In this document: in pieces, positions 12,658-23,769 of the stretch
How positions within the stretch are numbered: position 1 is the first letter of the stretch
How the letters are laid out: each line of letters opens with the position of its first letter
Origin: Niebla homalea
Lineage: Eukaryota; Ascomycota; Lecanoromycetes; Lecanorales; Ramalinaceae
DNA length: 64,000 bases
Direction of reading: 5' to 3'
NCBI GenBank assembly: GCA_019925105.1
Contig: JAHGAU010000001.1
Location: 2,728,001-2,792,000, forward strand
Made by a program: the position numbers and the translations under genes
The notes under the pieces: model-generated
What the model saw: the letters and a program-made list of their open reading frames with translations, nothing else
What the model was told of the DNA's origin: nothing
Database searches by the model: none

Positions 12658-13433
12658 ATGGAAGCTCTCACGCCACTCGAATGGTTCACTTACGGGTAAG
12701 AAACCCCTCTTAGTGCTCACGCGTGCATTCGCTGACTGTCCAAAAGCAACTTATGGCACAAACATGTGTCAGATCTCCTGATTGTGTACAACGGGAGCAG
12801 AGAGAGTTTCAAAACCATCAAGGCCAAATTATCCTGCCGACCAGTGGTCCTCCAAAAGGCCACACGTCCCCACGACCAGGTCAGAGCGTCATTCGTTCGG
12901 GTGAACCCATGAAAACCTCCTCACTAATACATACGTAGGATAAGTCTTTGAGTGTGCTTGACTTGAACCACATGGATGCTCACTCCGCAGAACGTCTAAT
13001 CTACTGGATGCATAGACGCAGTTACCACTTCCCCAAAGAGGAAGAGGTCGACGTTCGGACCCATACTACCATGCTCTCAATCGGCTTCACCTACAAGATG
13101 AAGGATCTTGAGGACAACGCCCGTTGGCATCTTCGCCGCTTGTGGCGGCTGACCAACGATGAAAAGAAGATACCTGCTGAGGTGGAACGGAGATTTCGGA
13201 CAGTGGTTGATTGTATACCATGGATCTATTCGAAGAAGCTCTTTGTGCCCAAGACTGAGCTGTTAAATTCGATGCTGTTCTTCCTGGACGAACTGACTCC
13301 CAGCCAACGTGGGGTCATCAACCAATTGGCGCACGATATTCCAGACTTTGGGCAAGATATGGAGATTGTGCACAGAAGGATGCATGAGACTCACCTGGCA
13401 CAGATGCCTACACCCGTACCTTCTACGGGGTGA
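12658..13433 (+). CDS. BTB/POZ-like protein, cluster member 3
   Basis: Exons 12658-12695, 12747-12879 and 12939-13433 encode 221 residues, with introns of 51 and 59 nt carrying CTGAC and CTAAT branch-like sites. The start reads TPLEWFTYGNLWHKHVSDLL then IVYNGSRESFKTIKAK, a diverged BTB beginning; SVLDLNHMDAHSAERLIYWM matches the strand-helix that follows in BTB folds. The C-terminal helical tail contains VDCIPWIYSKK, equivalent to NSIPFIYES in the gene at 250-1113. The 133-nt middle exon and its GTCAGA donor match that gene, marking them as close relatives in structure. The classical 'VHK' signature is lost, so folding as a true BTB domain should be tested. It appears intact. Function is unknown. 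Confidence 0.65.
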
Positions 13434-14621
13434 GACACTCGCTGGCTATCTTTGACACCTACTGAACGGTCTTTAGATCAATTTTCCACCACGCCCCTCC
13501 GGCCCACCAGGGAATTTTCCAACACTTCCTTCCAGCCCCTCAGGGGTCCTGAAGTGACTCCTTCGGGCGCCAGCTGGCTGCGTGTGTGAAAGGTGGCAAC
13601 CAGGGCAAAGTCGATCCCATCAAGCAGCGCGGTATGAACGAGAAGATCACCAACGGCACACGTGGCATGTTCGAGAAGGCCTCTGGGTAAGTCACCACGA
13701 TCCTCTACCCATTCGTGCGCAACCTATGACACATACCCTCTCGTTGTCCAAATACCTTCAGTGGCAATAGAGCGCTAATCATTGTATCGGAGTATAGCAA
13801 GAAAGTGCCCGAGAAGTTTTCCAACTAGCTTCAAGCATACACCATGGCACAGGGAGATGGCCCAGGACGAGTGTGCCAACCAAGTCCGTGGAAGGGAAAC
13901 ATGCATTACACTAGCAATGAGCATTGAGCTACCCTTGTCCCACTCGGTTATTCAATGGCGTTGGACATTTCAAGCGCAGGACTTGGGGTTCCGTAGGAGG
14001 GATCGTACATGATGAGAAGGGAGGAATGGTCTCGTTCTTTGATACTTGGCGTTCATGAGAGGGAATCACTATCCCTTGATGTTCTTTGTATTGGCGTCGA
14101 GGCCTTGTTTAGCGATCCCTTCAAGGGACAGACGACATATCGTGAGCAGCGAATTAATACCCAGTGTTCTTATGACTGTGCAAATGCCACCCAAGAAGGC
14201 TTGATAGATCATTGGCAGCGTCATAGCATTTCTAAGCCTCCGGTGGATGAGACAATGCAGGATAATAACGGGAGAAGGAAAGCGAGTCGTAAGAGCGTGG
14301 CCTTGCGATGAGAGGTCATGATGATTGTGATTATCTGCGGATGGGGGCATCTGAGGCGAGAAGGAAGTCTGATTAGTACGAGATAAAGTGTCTGAAATCT
14401 AAACCAACAGCTTCATGTCAACTCTTAGGCATGCTGACTCATGATGACTATCTTTGTATCGCTGGAATCCCATCGCTGTCTGCCACTAGGATACGAGGAA
14501 GGAGCTATTGATCCCTGCTCGGGTCACCGAGGTCCGCCGACAAAGCGCAGGTGTGTTTGGCATGCCTTCTTTGTTTAGGGTTGGAGGCTTGATTGGCGAG
14601 TCCACGGTTGTTGAGAAGGCC
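13434..14621. other. Intergenic, no recognised gene
   Basis: Region between two oppositely oriented BTB genes that converge here. Short frames at 13.6-14.3 kb show no recognisable domain. Confidence 0.4.
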
Positions 14622-15397
14622 TCAATTTCGGCGATTTGCCGCGTCCATCAATCGCGCGATGGTCTCGCCAGACATGGGGCCTGGGGCCGTGACCACGTTG
14701 TCTGGCACCATTGCGGCTTCCATCCTTGCAGACATGTACCTACCAAACAGAGGCACCTCTGCCTCTAGTTGGTAGAGCCTAGCCCGCAGTTCGGGGCTGT
14801 CCCACACCATACCCACAACAAAGACCATGAAGTCGCTTATCAGGGGATGCTTCAAATCTTTCAAGCCGAGGGCACAGATCGGGGCAATGCTGCCCATGAT
14901 CTCGTGCACCCTGTGATGGCTGGTCCACGCTTTGGCCCAGATTCCGGTCATCCACGAGTGGGTGTGCTGCAGGAGTGGTTGTACATTGTATTTGAGGGCC
15001 AAGCCGTACAAGTCGATCTGGAGCCGGGCTTGGCAGGTATCCACGGGGTACTGGCGGAAGCTCGCGAGACACGTGTAATCACGCTCGTACATGAATTCCA
15101 TCAGGCACATGACCAGGACTGGATCATCGTCATAAAGATCCAGGGTAAAGGGTTTGGAGAGCTATAGAGTCATTAAAAAATGCTTGAAAGGTGAGACAGG
15201 GAGTGTAGTACCTTGTCGATCTTGTGCTCGAGCATGGGACAGAAATATGTCATGATCTCGTGGTGGACCATGTGAGACCAGTTTCCTCCATTTGTCCTGA
15301 CCATCAGATCGTGCGGAAGCGTGAGGAACTTAGAGGGCAGGCGGCTTTGATGATGATGATGGGGGCTCGGGTTGTAGTGGTTGTGTAACGTTGTCAT
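14622..15397 (-). CDS. BTB/POZ-like protein, cluster member 4
   Basis: Two exons, 15397-15212 and 15161-14622, joined across a 50-nt GTACTA..TATAG intron, give 241 residues. After a His-rich start (PSPHHHHQSR) comes LPHDLMVRTNGGNWSHMVHH, the BTB first strand and 'VH' position, then TLDLYDDDPVLVMCLMEFMY near residues 68-87, the conserved D-P/E-helix block of BTB domains. The tail has EIMGSIAPICALG in place of the IxPIYD motif. It is the only member of the left 20 kb on the minus strand and lacks the extra intron at the phase seen in members 1, 3 and 5, so it is either older or a different subfamily. The only other domain-like feature is an acidic/hydrophobic helical tail. It appears intact; function unknown. 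Confidence 0.7.
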
Positions 15398-16771
15398 CGT
15401 GAATGCTTATCTAAAAGGGGAGCTTTCTCCTATGACTCTCAAGTCTTTCTTGCTATGATCGAAAGCTCTTTATTCAAGGTTTTCTGCGATTTTGGTGTAC
15501 CCGTGAGAAGATGTGGCAAGGGATGTGGCTGCGAACACTGTAGCTGCGACCTCCGGAGCAAAGAGTCCCGACGAGATGGAAAGGTATGCCTTGATGGATT
15601 TCAGTCCTGAGTATCAGTATGAACAAAGTGAGAATGCCTATGCGTATGCTATTCGTTACAAGGAGAAGGCACCGAAGCTGGTCGGGGAGAGCAAATGGTA
15701 GCGCTCCGGGGAAGTTTCAAGGCTAGTGCTTTCTTTTTAGGCAGCCCAGCGACATCGGTGGGTCGATATTAGAGTGAAGCCGTTGCCTCCCTTGCCCCAT
15801 CTCCTCACGGGTACACCAACATCCTGGAAAACCTTGACTGGCCCTGGAGCTTTCTCTTGATCTTCCCATGGTCTTGGAATCCATGGAAGCAGGATTGACT
15901 GGATATGAAGCCACCATATTAAAAGCGAGATCCTTCCTGAACTGGCCTTCAATCTATATTCTAACGAGTTGACAGCACTGTCTGGGATAAAAGAAGTCAC
16001 ACACTTTCAAGGGGTGAGATGTCCGCTGCAGATGTGGACGTTCAGACTCTCCAAAAGCGAACCTGATTACTCCGCTAACAGAGATAAAGACCCCGTCCTT
16101 GATGATCTTGAGCCTCGAAAGGCCGGCACCCATCGCTCGTTGAATGATTGGTTCATTTCCCGCACGCAGAATTACGACTGTCTCACGGCGTAGCCCCGGC
16201 AAGAATACCTGCGCCGATGGACAACCTCGGAGTCCCCTGCAAGATAGAGGAACTACAAGCATAAAGCCTCATGACTGTACTTACGGAGGGACTCTACAGC
16301 CTAACGAAGGACAAAACGCCCACCCAAACAGGTATTCTGAATCATGTTGCAAGGTGTATCTCACAGTCCGAGCGGGATCCCCTAACTACAAATCGAGTGA
16401 AACTTTGGAGCTACTATGAACTCCTGATTTCCAGAGTTGGCTAAATGATGGCCAAAGCGAGCAGGAGCAAAAACCCGTACATTTTGAGGAGTGACGGCCT
16501 TGTTACCTCCACCTTCACACCCAATACTATGTCGCCAGGGCCTCTCTCCACCCCATTGATCTTGGTGGCTTTCCGGGATGAAGGTGAGCGCACATTAGTC
16601 CACGCAACGACTTGCCAGCGACTACTGAGGTAGACAGCATGATGGGGGGACAAGCAAAATTCCTAAATGCTCAGGCACAGGCCCTTAGGGGAGATCTGGA
16701 GGTTCTTTTGATGGTTCGTTTATAGATTAGGGGTCTGAGACTGTGGGCGATCGGCAGAGGGTTGGCAGAGC

Positions 16772-16855
16772 ACAGCAGGGAGACAGCAGGGAGACAGCAG
16801 GGAGACAGCAGGGAGACAGCAGGGAGACAGCAGGGAGACAGCAGGGAGACAGCAG
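16772..16855. repeat. 11-bp minisatellite, about 7.6 copies
   Basis: Seven exact head-to-tail copies of ACAGCAGGGAG from 16772, then a partial copy ending in a TGGG variant. The exactness suggests recent slippage or expansion. Confidence 0.9.
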
Positions 16856-17850
16856 TGGGTTGAGAGGCTCTGCATTAAGATTTTGTGCACGACGTCAATG
16901 GATGCTTTGACATCGGTAGCCATGACTCGTCCCTTTACATTTTTGGATAACTTTTCCAGCCTTCATGCTTCGTACTTGACTCCAGCCGATGTCTTCGTCT
17001 TTCCGTACCTCCGTAAGCAGCTGAGGCCCACTAACACTCAAATGAGCACATCAACGCGATGTAAAGCATGACATGAAGCCCTTGAAATAATCCGATGCGT
17101 GCTTTGTTGATTCAAGATGCGAGAGTGGACGTAATTTGTGTTTTCGAAGACGCTATTACCCCGTGACAGGGCAGGAGCATTGCAAGACAGTAGCGTTCGA
17201 GAGCAGCGAAGCGAGGTACTGCGATCAACTTGGGCAGGCACCTCGTGGTAAACCATGTCTTTTGCTAAGAACACCTGGTAACCTCGTGGATATAGAGCTT
17301 GTACCATCATCCGCTCCATTCTGAGGCAATCCCGACGGTCCTTGCTTTACAAAAGTTCTCCTGCTAAGTGGAGACTCTTGTGATGCCTTCTGATGTTCTA
17401 GACTGCTCACTGAGACGATGACATGCGGAGCTGGATCTTCCCTAGGTCTGCGTTGCCCAAGGAGCGGTACGATGGGCCTAGGCACCGATTCTCGTAACCG
17501 GCCTGGCAACTGCACTCGCATGCTAGCCTCCAAGACGTACGTTGTCCATGGAGTATGTATGACCTCTATGGTGTATGTTCCTGAACAGGTGAGGATACCA
17601 ATGGCTCGCGCCCTTATTCCAGGCCGCGAGTGGGAGCTTATTCGCCACATTGTAGGTCGTGGTCCATAGATCTTCAACCGCTTGCTAGATTTGGGTCTGC
17701 ATGGCAGTACCTCATCTGCCGGCTGGTATTGAGAATGTAGCAGAGAAGGATAGGGGGTTGATGAGGTGTTGATGCTGGTAGGATTGTGGGTAAGATCAGT
17801 CCAAGCATCTGCGGCCAGCAAGGCCTCTGAGCCTCATTGAAGGTGAGCAT

Positions 17851-18262
17851 CTAAGTATTCAAGTAATTCTTTGAAAAGGCGGTCGTTACTTCCCCCAGAT
17901 ATCTTAGAAGCCGCTTCATATACAGCTTCCAGCTCGCGAGACCTTCTTTCAAGTATGTGAGTATGAAGGGAAGCTCTAGTATGATGGAGTTCCTGCTGCA
18001 CCTATCGTGTACCTTTTGAAGGAGGTCTGCCACGAAATCTTTGGCGGAATCAATCCAGCCGGTGGTCCAAGACGCTTTCAAGATCTTCGTGCTCTTTCGA
18101 TACATGGTATGGAAGCCCGAAGAGAGCTTGCTCTAAACGCGAGATTTCTTGCCGGTGAAGGCAACAACCAAGCTTGGCTGCTGTGAAGTCCGCTTCGATC
18201 ATGCTCACGGCCTCGCGCCCCAGTAGCCAGCAGTCCGTAAAGAAAAGATGACCCAGAGTCAA
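17851..18262 (-). pseudogene. Two-frame helical ORF, possibly a BTB-tail relic
   Basis: Two overlapping minus-strand frames look protein-like: one covers 18262-18050 (EADFTAAKLGCCLHRQEISR), the other 18105-17851 (IILELPFILTYLKEGLASW, YMKRLLRYLGEV). The second vaguely resembles the helical tails of the BTB genes at 250 and 12,658 (hydrophobic IIL..IPFIY pattern), but identity is low. If one gene, it is broken by a frameshift or contains an intron I cannot place. Confidence 0.25.
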
Positions 18263-19144
18263 GAAGCCTTCGACACCCTAGCAACTTGCTGTCATAGACT
18301 GAAGTACGGATGAGGCTGGATGGTCTACCAGCCAGGAGGCTTGAAAAGCTATCAGCTCTTCAATGGGGGAGGATTTAGACCTTCTAGGTCTTCCTTTGCA
18401 AGCACTCCTTGATGACAATTACAGATCAAAGCTCCCCTCAAGGGTTTGAAGATCTGTGGAGGCAAATGAAAGGCTGGTCGGCCGCAAACGAATCGGGGGC
18501 AGAAACAGGGCGCGCCTGGCTTGAGAATCCATGATCGAATGGCCTTAGGAGGTTGCAACTTCTTCCAGATCCATGATAGGTGAACAGGAAAGGTAAACAG
18601 GACCTGAGTATGCCGTTGCTTCTTCTGGTTGTTTCTCGTAGGCGGAATGGTTTGCTACAAGGGCCATGATGTAATAAATCATTCATCGCTGATGCGCCCG
18701 GCCGGCCAGCAACACTTCAACATGAAGCAAGACGCCAAGACATTTGTGTCCGTTGCTTGCTGTTAGTTGCTGCGTTTTCCTTGATCCACATTATTGTCGC
18801 CATACATCAGCTTTTGCACCGATCTATCGCTTCCACGCTTGTATTACGTGGATTCCTACATCGAGCGAGTGCCATTCCTCCAGTCGTGAAATTAACAGGA
18901 CACTTGTTGGACTGCAGCTGAATCAGGGAGAGCTCCTCATTTGGCGCTTTGACATCCCTGCTCACCTCAAACCCTCAAGTGCTTCAGCCCTCAAGTGCTT
19001 CATTCCTCATCTCATTCTTCACTTGCTGCCAGGCTATCTGTCTCCTGGCTTGCTGTCAGTAGTCGGCGTTGTCTGATACTGGCCCCTTCTCCGACTTATA
19101 CTACCACATTTCAAGGATCTCATCAGCACGAGCTTCCATTCGAT

Positions 19145-19989
19145 ATGGGCCTAATTTATAATAGCCAGAGACCTGGTGGAGGAGAAGTCAGTTGCTTCAA
19201 GTCAAGCTACATCACGTAAGGAGCTTTATACACCCTTACAACTTCATACTGACATCACCTAGTGTGTGGCTGTTGGATGGCCAGCCGGGTTCGCTATCCA
19301 TTATACTGGCTTCCACCGCCGGAAGCCGTCAGTATAAGTGTCGAGTACATCGCAGCGTTGTCAGTAACGAATCGTGGCTAATGAAACGCAACATGAGGAA
19401 ACCGGTTAGCTGTCTTGTCATTCTGGCAAATAAAAGAGAATGGATATGCTGATCCATTGTTTTACCGCTACAGGATGGTTCCAGGAATGATAGCTTGTAC
19501 TTAATTCACCAACAACCCATCCTCCTGTGGTATATGGTCGATGCCCTGTACTTGGGCAACTACGTCCATCATACCAAGTTCAACCGAAATGGGCTCCGCG
19601 GCGCATGCCTTGGATCAGATCTCATTCTTCATATCGAGATGACCCGACTTTTCCACCAGCACAAGTTCGAAAATCTGGCCACGGTGGCTATCCGAGAGCT
19701 GAATGAAACGATTCAGGGTCACGGCCAAGCCATGATCTCGAATGGCGAATTCCTGCCCGCCATGAAGTGGCTCTATTTAGTCCCCAGACCTGAGGACCTA
19801 GATGTCCGCCGCCGGACGTGCTTTTGGTTGGCATCCGGCGTACGAGGCTTTCAGAAGCCAATGCGCGAGGATATCGCACGAGCACAGGCAGAGATCCCGA
19901 TGTTCAAGGACGACCTCGATACAGTCTTGAGTCAGGTCCCCGCATTCCAACCCCAAGGGTGGTCCAGCGGACGGCTCATCGATGCTTGA
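19145..19989 (+). CDS. BTB/POZ-like protein, cluster member 5
   Basis: Exons 19145-19215, 19263-19404 and 19474-19989 give 242 residues; introns of 47 and 69 nt contain CTGAC/CTGAT. The spliced product has SLSIILASTAGSRQYKCRVH then RSVVSNESWLMKRNMRK at about residues 34-70, an obvious BTB 'VHRSVVS' helix, followed by ILLWYMVDALYLGNY, the equivalent of the conserved Tyr-ending helix. The C-terminal tail is helical with AMKWLYLVPRPEDL at the place of the IxPIYD motif. The first 25 residues (Gly/Ser-rich) show no signal peptide. It appears intact. As for the other members, role and partners are unknown; cullin-3 adaptor activity is only the commonest activity of the fold. Confidence 0.7.
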
Positions 19990-21533
19990 TTTGAGGTAGG
20001 TTGCCACACCCCTACTCACGAAAAAAGCCACTATTCAGCCTGCAGTCAAGGACATGGGTGGTATGATCAAATTGGCTAATTGCTTCGCTTGATTCAGGCC
20101 TGCGGTACGCTTCGAAGACACTCTCCTGAAAGCTTTGCACTTTTGGTTTGCTATGTATCCATCCTCTTCGACTTTGGACAGAGGATCTACCACGGCAGAA
20201 GCTTCTGCATCATGCCTGCCTTTTTTGACCTTTCTCCTCTCTAAGATGCAGAGAACAGTAGCAGTTGCTGCCGGCCTTGGAAAATTTGTACGCTTGAACA
20301 TCAAGCAATGTCGCGTGCAAGGATGATATTTGCTGCCGCAATCAAAGAAGATTGCCACGGGGGAAAAGCCCTGCAAATGGAATTATTTGCAGTACTTGAC
20401 TCACTATGGATCTATGCGCCACTGGATTATTTCGCATTCTGATAGCGTGTGGTCAGATATGGTGGGAATGTGTTGGGGCTGCTTTGACAATGTACAAGAT
20501 CAATCGCTGTCAAGTTTGCCGCTTCAGGCCAAACAATGGGTAGCAATAAAGACTCATGCATTGATCAATAGCAGTCTCTTGAAAGCCATGTGACTCTTTG
20601 GCGATCGTGAAGACTTCTGCCATTCCATGTGTCCCTCAGCTTTATTCAAAACCACATAACTGCCCCTTTCTACTTTGACGGAGTAGTCTGCCGTTGGAAC
20701 GCTAGTCTACTTTCAGCCGTCGATCTTGGCAATTTCACTCAGAAAATGCCAAGTCTCTTGAAGCGCGCGGCCCGCAACGCCAAGAGTTTGGACATCAAAC
20801 AAATTAATTCACTGATTACAGCGGAGTGATTGTGCTTTTGTGCCGCAATTGATATGGTCATGATACTATTATACACGCCTCTCGCACGAAAGAATCGCAA
20901 AGCCGTTACACTATGGGGAACAGCATCGAAAGCTGGCCTTCCACATGGCAAATAACGATCAATGTCATTGGCAGGCATCGCAATTGAAAATATGACGGCT
21001 GCAATCATAAGTCATACTTCTTGCTATTATCTTAGTCATCTCAATGGCGCAAGTGAGAACCCAGGATTCGAACTACCGTTGTTACGTGGATTCTAGCGGT
21101 TTGAGTACCTCTTGACGTATCACCTTGATGCTGGGTGGTGCATAATCTCAACCTCCACCAGTCTCTAATCTTTCCACCCAATATTGTTTAAGAAGACGCT
21201 GGCAGCTGTTCCGATACCCCACATGCGAATTTCGATGACAGGCTTAAGCCAAGAGCGGACACTCTGTCCTCCCAGGTTCTTAAAGTGTCTCAGAGCCTCC
21301 CAGAGTATCCGTGGAACACCGTGTGATATAAGAGATACGTCAATTGGGCCAAACCAGGTCTTTGAGCGGTTTCCTAGTATTCCATCGTGCAGGTGATGCT
21401 GTGTATTATCACCATTGAAGCCTGGATCATAAGCTTGTGGTTCGTAGCTTCCTCCAGCGTGGGGAAACAATCGATATTTGAGAACTGGATAGTGTAGGGT
21501 TGAACATGGCGGGCTTTAGCCCACCGCTCAGTG
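19990..21533. other. Intergenic, no recognised gene
   Basis: About 1.5 kb with short frames on both strands and no recognisable domain. Confidence 0.4.
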
Positions 21534-22043
21534 CTATAGCCGTCCACTCATGGTGCCATAGGATTCTTGTATGAGAGAATATACTTCCGTGCAAGGACTC
21601 AACCGGTGTTGGTAAGGTGTGGAAATTTCGAGTAAGATAAGGTCTGCTCGGAGAGCGTGTTGAGAGAATGGCCTCGCCTTGGTGGCAGTCGCGACGGGGT
21701 GGTAGGTCTGCAGTCGGAATGACAAGACTTTTTCCCTCGAGGTCTGAATCAAAGTATTAACGCGCGTTGTGAGTCCTTGGTAGTGGGTAAGATTAGGTGT
21801 GCTCTGAGAAGAGAATATCTCGCCTTGAATATATTCGCTGGGAGGGTGGTACTTGTGCAGTCGGAGTGGTAAGATTTGTTTTCTCGAGGCCTCAAGCAAA
21901 ATATGAACGCGCGTTGTGAGTCCGTGATAGTAGAAAGGGGCTTGATCGCTGATCGAGACCATTATTCGAGGCAGCGCAAGCTTAAGGGGATCACTCGATA
22001 AGGGTTCTTGTCCCATCAGATTAGCGAATCTTTGACCGTTCAT
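21534..22043 (-). CDS. ORF with two 49-residue internal repeats
   Basis: From an ATG at 22043 the frame is open for 169 residues. It contains two copies of a 49-residue unit: GLTTRVHILLEASRKQILPL with RLHKYHPPSEY, and GLTTRVNTLIQTSREKVLSF with RLQTYHPVATA. At DNA level the period is 147 bases (compare 21697 and 21844), a multiple of three, and the frame is preserved across both units. No family is recognised and no intron was found. It may be a repeat-containing orphan gene, part of one, or a minisatellite that happens to be open. Confidence 0.35.
   Translation of the reverse strand: MNGQRFANLMGQEPLSSDPLKLALPRIMVSISDQAPFYYHGLTTRVHILLEASRKQILPLRLHKYHPPSEYIQGEIFSSQSTPNLTHYQGLTTRVNTLIQTSREKVLSFRLQTYHPVATATKARPFSQHALRADLILLEISTPYQHRLSPCTEVYSLIQESYGTMSGRL
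21697..21990. repeat. 147-bp direct repeat, two copies
   Basis: Sequences beginning GGGTGGTA at 21697 and 21844 are similar through to the GCGCGTTGTGAGTCC motif in each copy; divergence is moderate, so the duplication is not recent. Confidence 0.65.
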
Positions 22044-22052
22044 GCATGCCAA

Positions 22053-22793
22053 ATAGATGTCATAAGTTTATTGCACTAGAATCTATGGCGCAGGCAATCG
22101 CATTGCCAGCACAAGGCTGAAAGGCCTCGAGGTGATGCAGACATACTCCGTACAATCCTGACCAGCTTCCTCCTCCTATCACAATCGGCACTTCGAAATC
22201 TTATTAGGCATTAGTGTTAATGAATCTTTTGCCGTTGGACAACTTTGATAGTGACTCTATAAGTCGTGTACAGTGATTTGGATTGCATTAAGGTACCTTG
22301 AAGAGCTGAGATCATGATAGGCAAAGGAGCCCCTGAGAGCTTTGGCAGTATTCACGTTGAGCTCCTTTCTTGTTACGCCGTGTTGAAAAAGTCCGCGGAG
22401 ACAGTATTGACGCGACCTGAATAAGATAAGGGACAAACGAGACTGGCGACAGTGGTCGATGGCTGCAGAACCGTGCCGGATGATCTTGTCAAGCTACAGT
22501 CAAGTGGGTTTCGAGCAGTCGGACAGATTGCACACTATGTCTTCGATGGAGTGCTGGGGAGAACTTCGATGCAGTGTGGGGAAGAACTCTGATGCTTTGA
22601 CAATGCGTGCTCTCCTCGGCTGGCTTAGTGGCCCCCTCTCCCCCAAGATCAGGATATCGTAGATCTGTAAGTCAGGTTGAGAAGTTTCGACAAGCTGCTG
22701 TAATGTTGACTCCTCCCGAGTCTGTCACTCTGGTAGGCGCCCTCCAGTCTGGGCCCAGCACTCTTCCTATGTACGCTCATATCGGGCGATACC
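22053..22793. other. Intergenic, no recognised gene
   Basis: Short spacer downstream (3') of the 22.8-23.8 kb BTB gene; no domain seen on either strand. Confidence 0.4.
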
Positions 22794-23769
22794 TCAGTAG
22801 AAGTGGCCTAACGATGGCCAGGAGAACGGTTCGTCGGGTTGGTTGAGGGACGATACCGAAAAGATCTTTTGAAAGGCCGGATCGAAGCCACGAACAGTGC
22901 GTCTGGACTCTTGTACACGAGCCCAGGAAGCCTGATCCTGACGAATCGAGCTCCTGAACCGCCGCAGGCCTCGAAACAAGAGGCGCCGCAGGATGTTTGC
23001 ATCACTCCACGTGTACTCATACACGGGAGCGATCTGATCCAGGATTGGCCCGGCAGTACGCTCGGACCAGCAGTACTCGTAGAGGCGCGCTTCGAGCCTC
23101 CGTGCCGCTTGAGACTGGAGTGAGGGCACATCATAGATGTCCCCCATCTTCCACATCTCTACGTCCAAGAGAAGACGGTGGCTATTAAGCTCACGGGCCA
23201 GGCTTTCCACCGTCCTTCCGTCGGAGCCGCTCATATACCAGCCAATGTTGCTGCTCACACGAACTAGACCACTGTAGTCTTGTAGACTACCCGTGTGTAG
23301 GAGTGCTTCAGAGCCGCAGTGAATGGTATCATAGTACCTTTGATAGCAGAATTGCACAAAGCCAGAGGCGACTCGGTGCCCATCCCTCGACATTTTGAAG
23401 CTGTTCTCCCTAGCCTCCTATCCAGTGCATTGCGTAAGCTAAACCGTCTTGAGCTAGATTATGGAATCGCCTTACTTTGAAATTGCTGTGAAGTGCTCGA
23501 TTCAGGACACTGGATGATAGACACAGTACGACTCCATGTACCCAGATCTCCCACTGGTTAGTCTTTATTTTCACGTCACAGCACTTTTGCTCGTTGAAGG
23601 CTCTGGATGCCCAAGGATCAGTTTGGATTGGATGTTGTGGACTGGAGTTGCTGACTTACTCTTGGAAAATGGACTCAAAGCTTCCCAACGGCGCACGAGG
23701 GACCAGACGGAAAGTGGCGAAGTCTGTGTCGAGAGCATGACCATATTTGGGCTCTGAGGAAGCGTCCAT
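22794..23769 (-). CDS. BTB/POZ domain protein, cluster member 6 (subfamily A)
   Basis: Exons 23769-23660, 23602-23476 and 23417-22794 give 286 residues. The first donor is a perfect GTAAGT; introns are 57 and 58 nt. The BTB domain is the clearest in the window: CCDVKIKTNQWEIWVHGVVL then SSSVLNRALHSNFKEARENS and VASGFVQFCYQRYYD, matching the DhxI..VH..VhC..S..h..A....F.E and FhQahYxxxY pattern. After a Ser/Gly linker comes LLLDVEMWKMGDIYDVPSLQ, the post-BTB helix typical of many fungal BTB proteins, and ILDQIAPVYEYT, the IxPIYD motif. Exons 1 and 2 are 110 and 127 nt, identical in length to those of the 26,728 gene. Intact. Likely a cytosolic or nuclear protein-protein interaction module; partner unknown. 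Confidence 0.85.

Larger units (their letters stand above)
15398..19144. other. Gene-poor stretch with minisatellite and orphan ORFs
   Basis: No confirmed gene in 3.7 kb. A short plus frame 15513-15701 (FSPEYQYEQSENAYAYAIRY) looks protein-like but has no domain. Minus frame 17225-17821 is 198 codons but without a recognisable domain. A decayed-looking region at 17.85-18.3 kb and the 11-bp minisatellite at 16.8 kb are listed separately. Confidence 0.4.

Noticed and set aside
17225..17821. 198-codon minus-strand open frame
   Set aside because: No domain, and composition unlike the confirmed genes; the opposite strand is equally open in part. Not called as a gene.
19301..19336. Perfect outer inverted repeat TTATACTG..CAGTATAA with an inner GCTTCC/GGAAGC pair
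   Set aside because: It lies within the second coding exon of the 19145 BTB gene and encodes in-frame residues (ILASTAGSRQY), so no separate element is claimed.
21050..21115. tRNA-like minus-strand segment with a B-box-like GGTAGTTCGAATCC
   Set aside because: The T-stem does not pair and no matching D-arm or anticodon stem can be built, so not a functional tRNA; a SINE relic is possible but unsupported.
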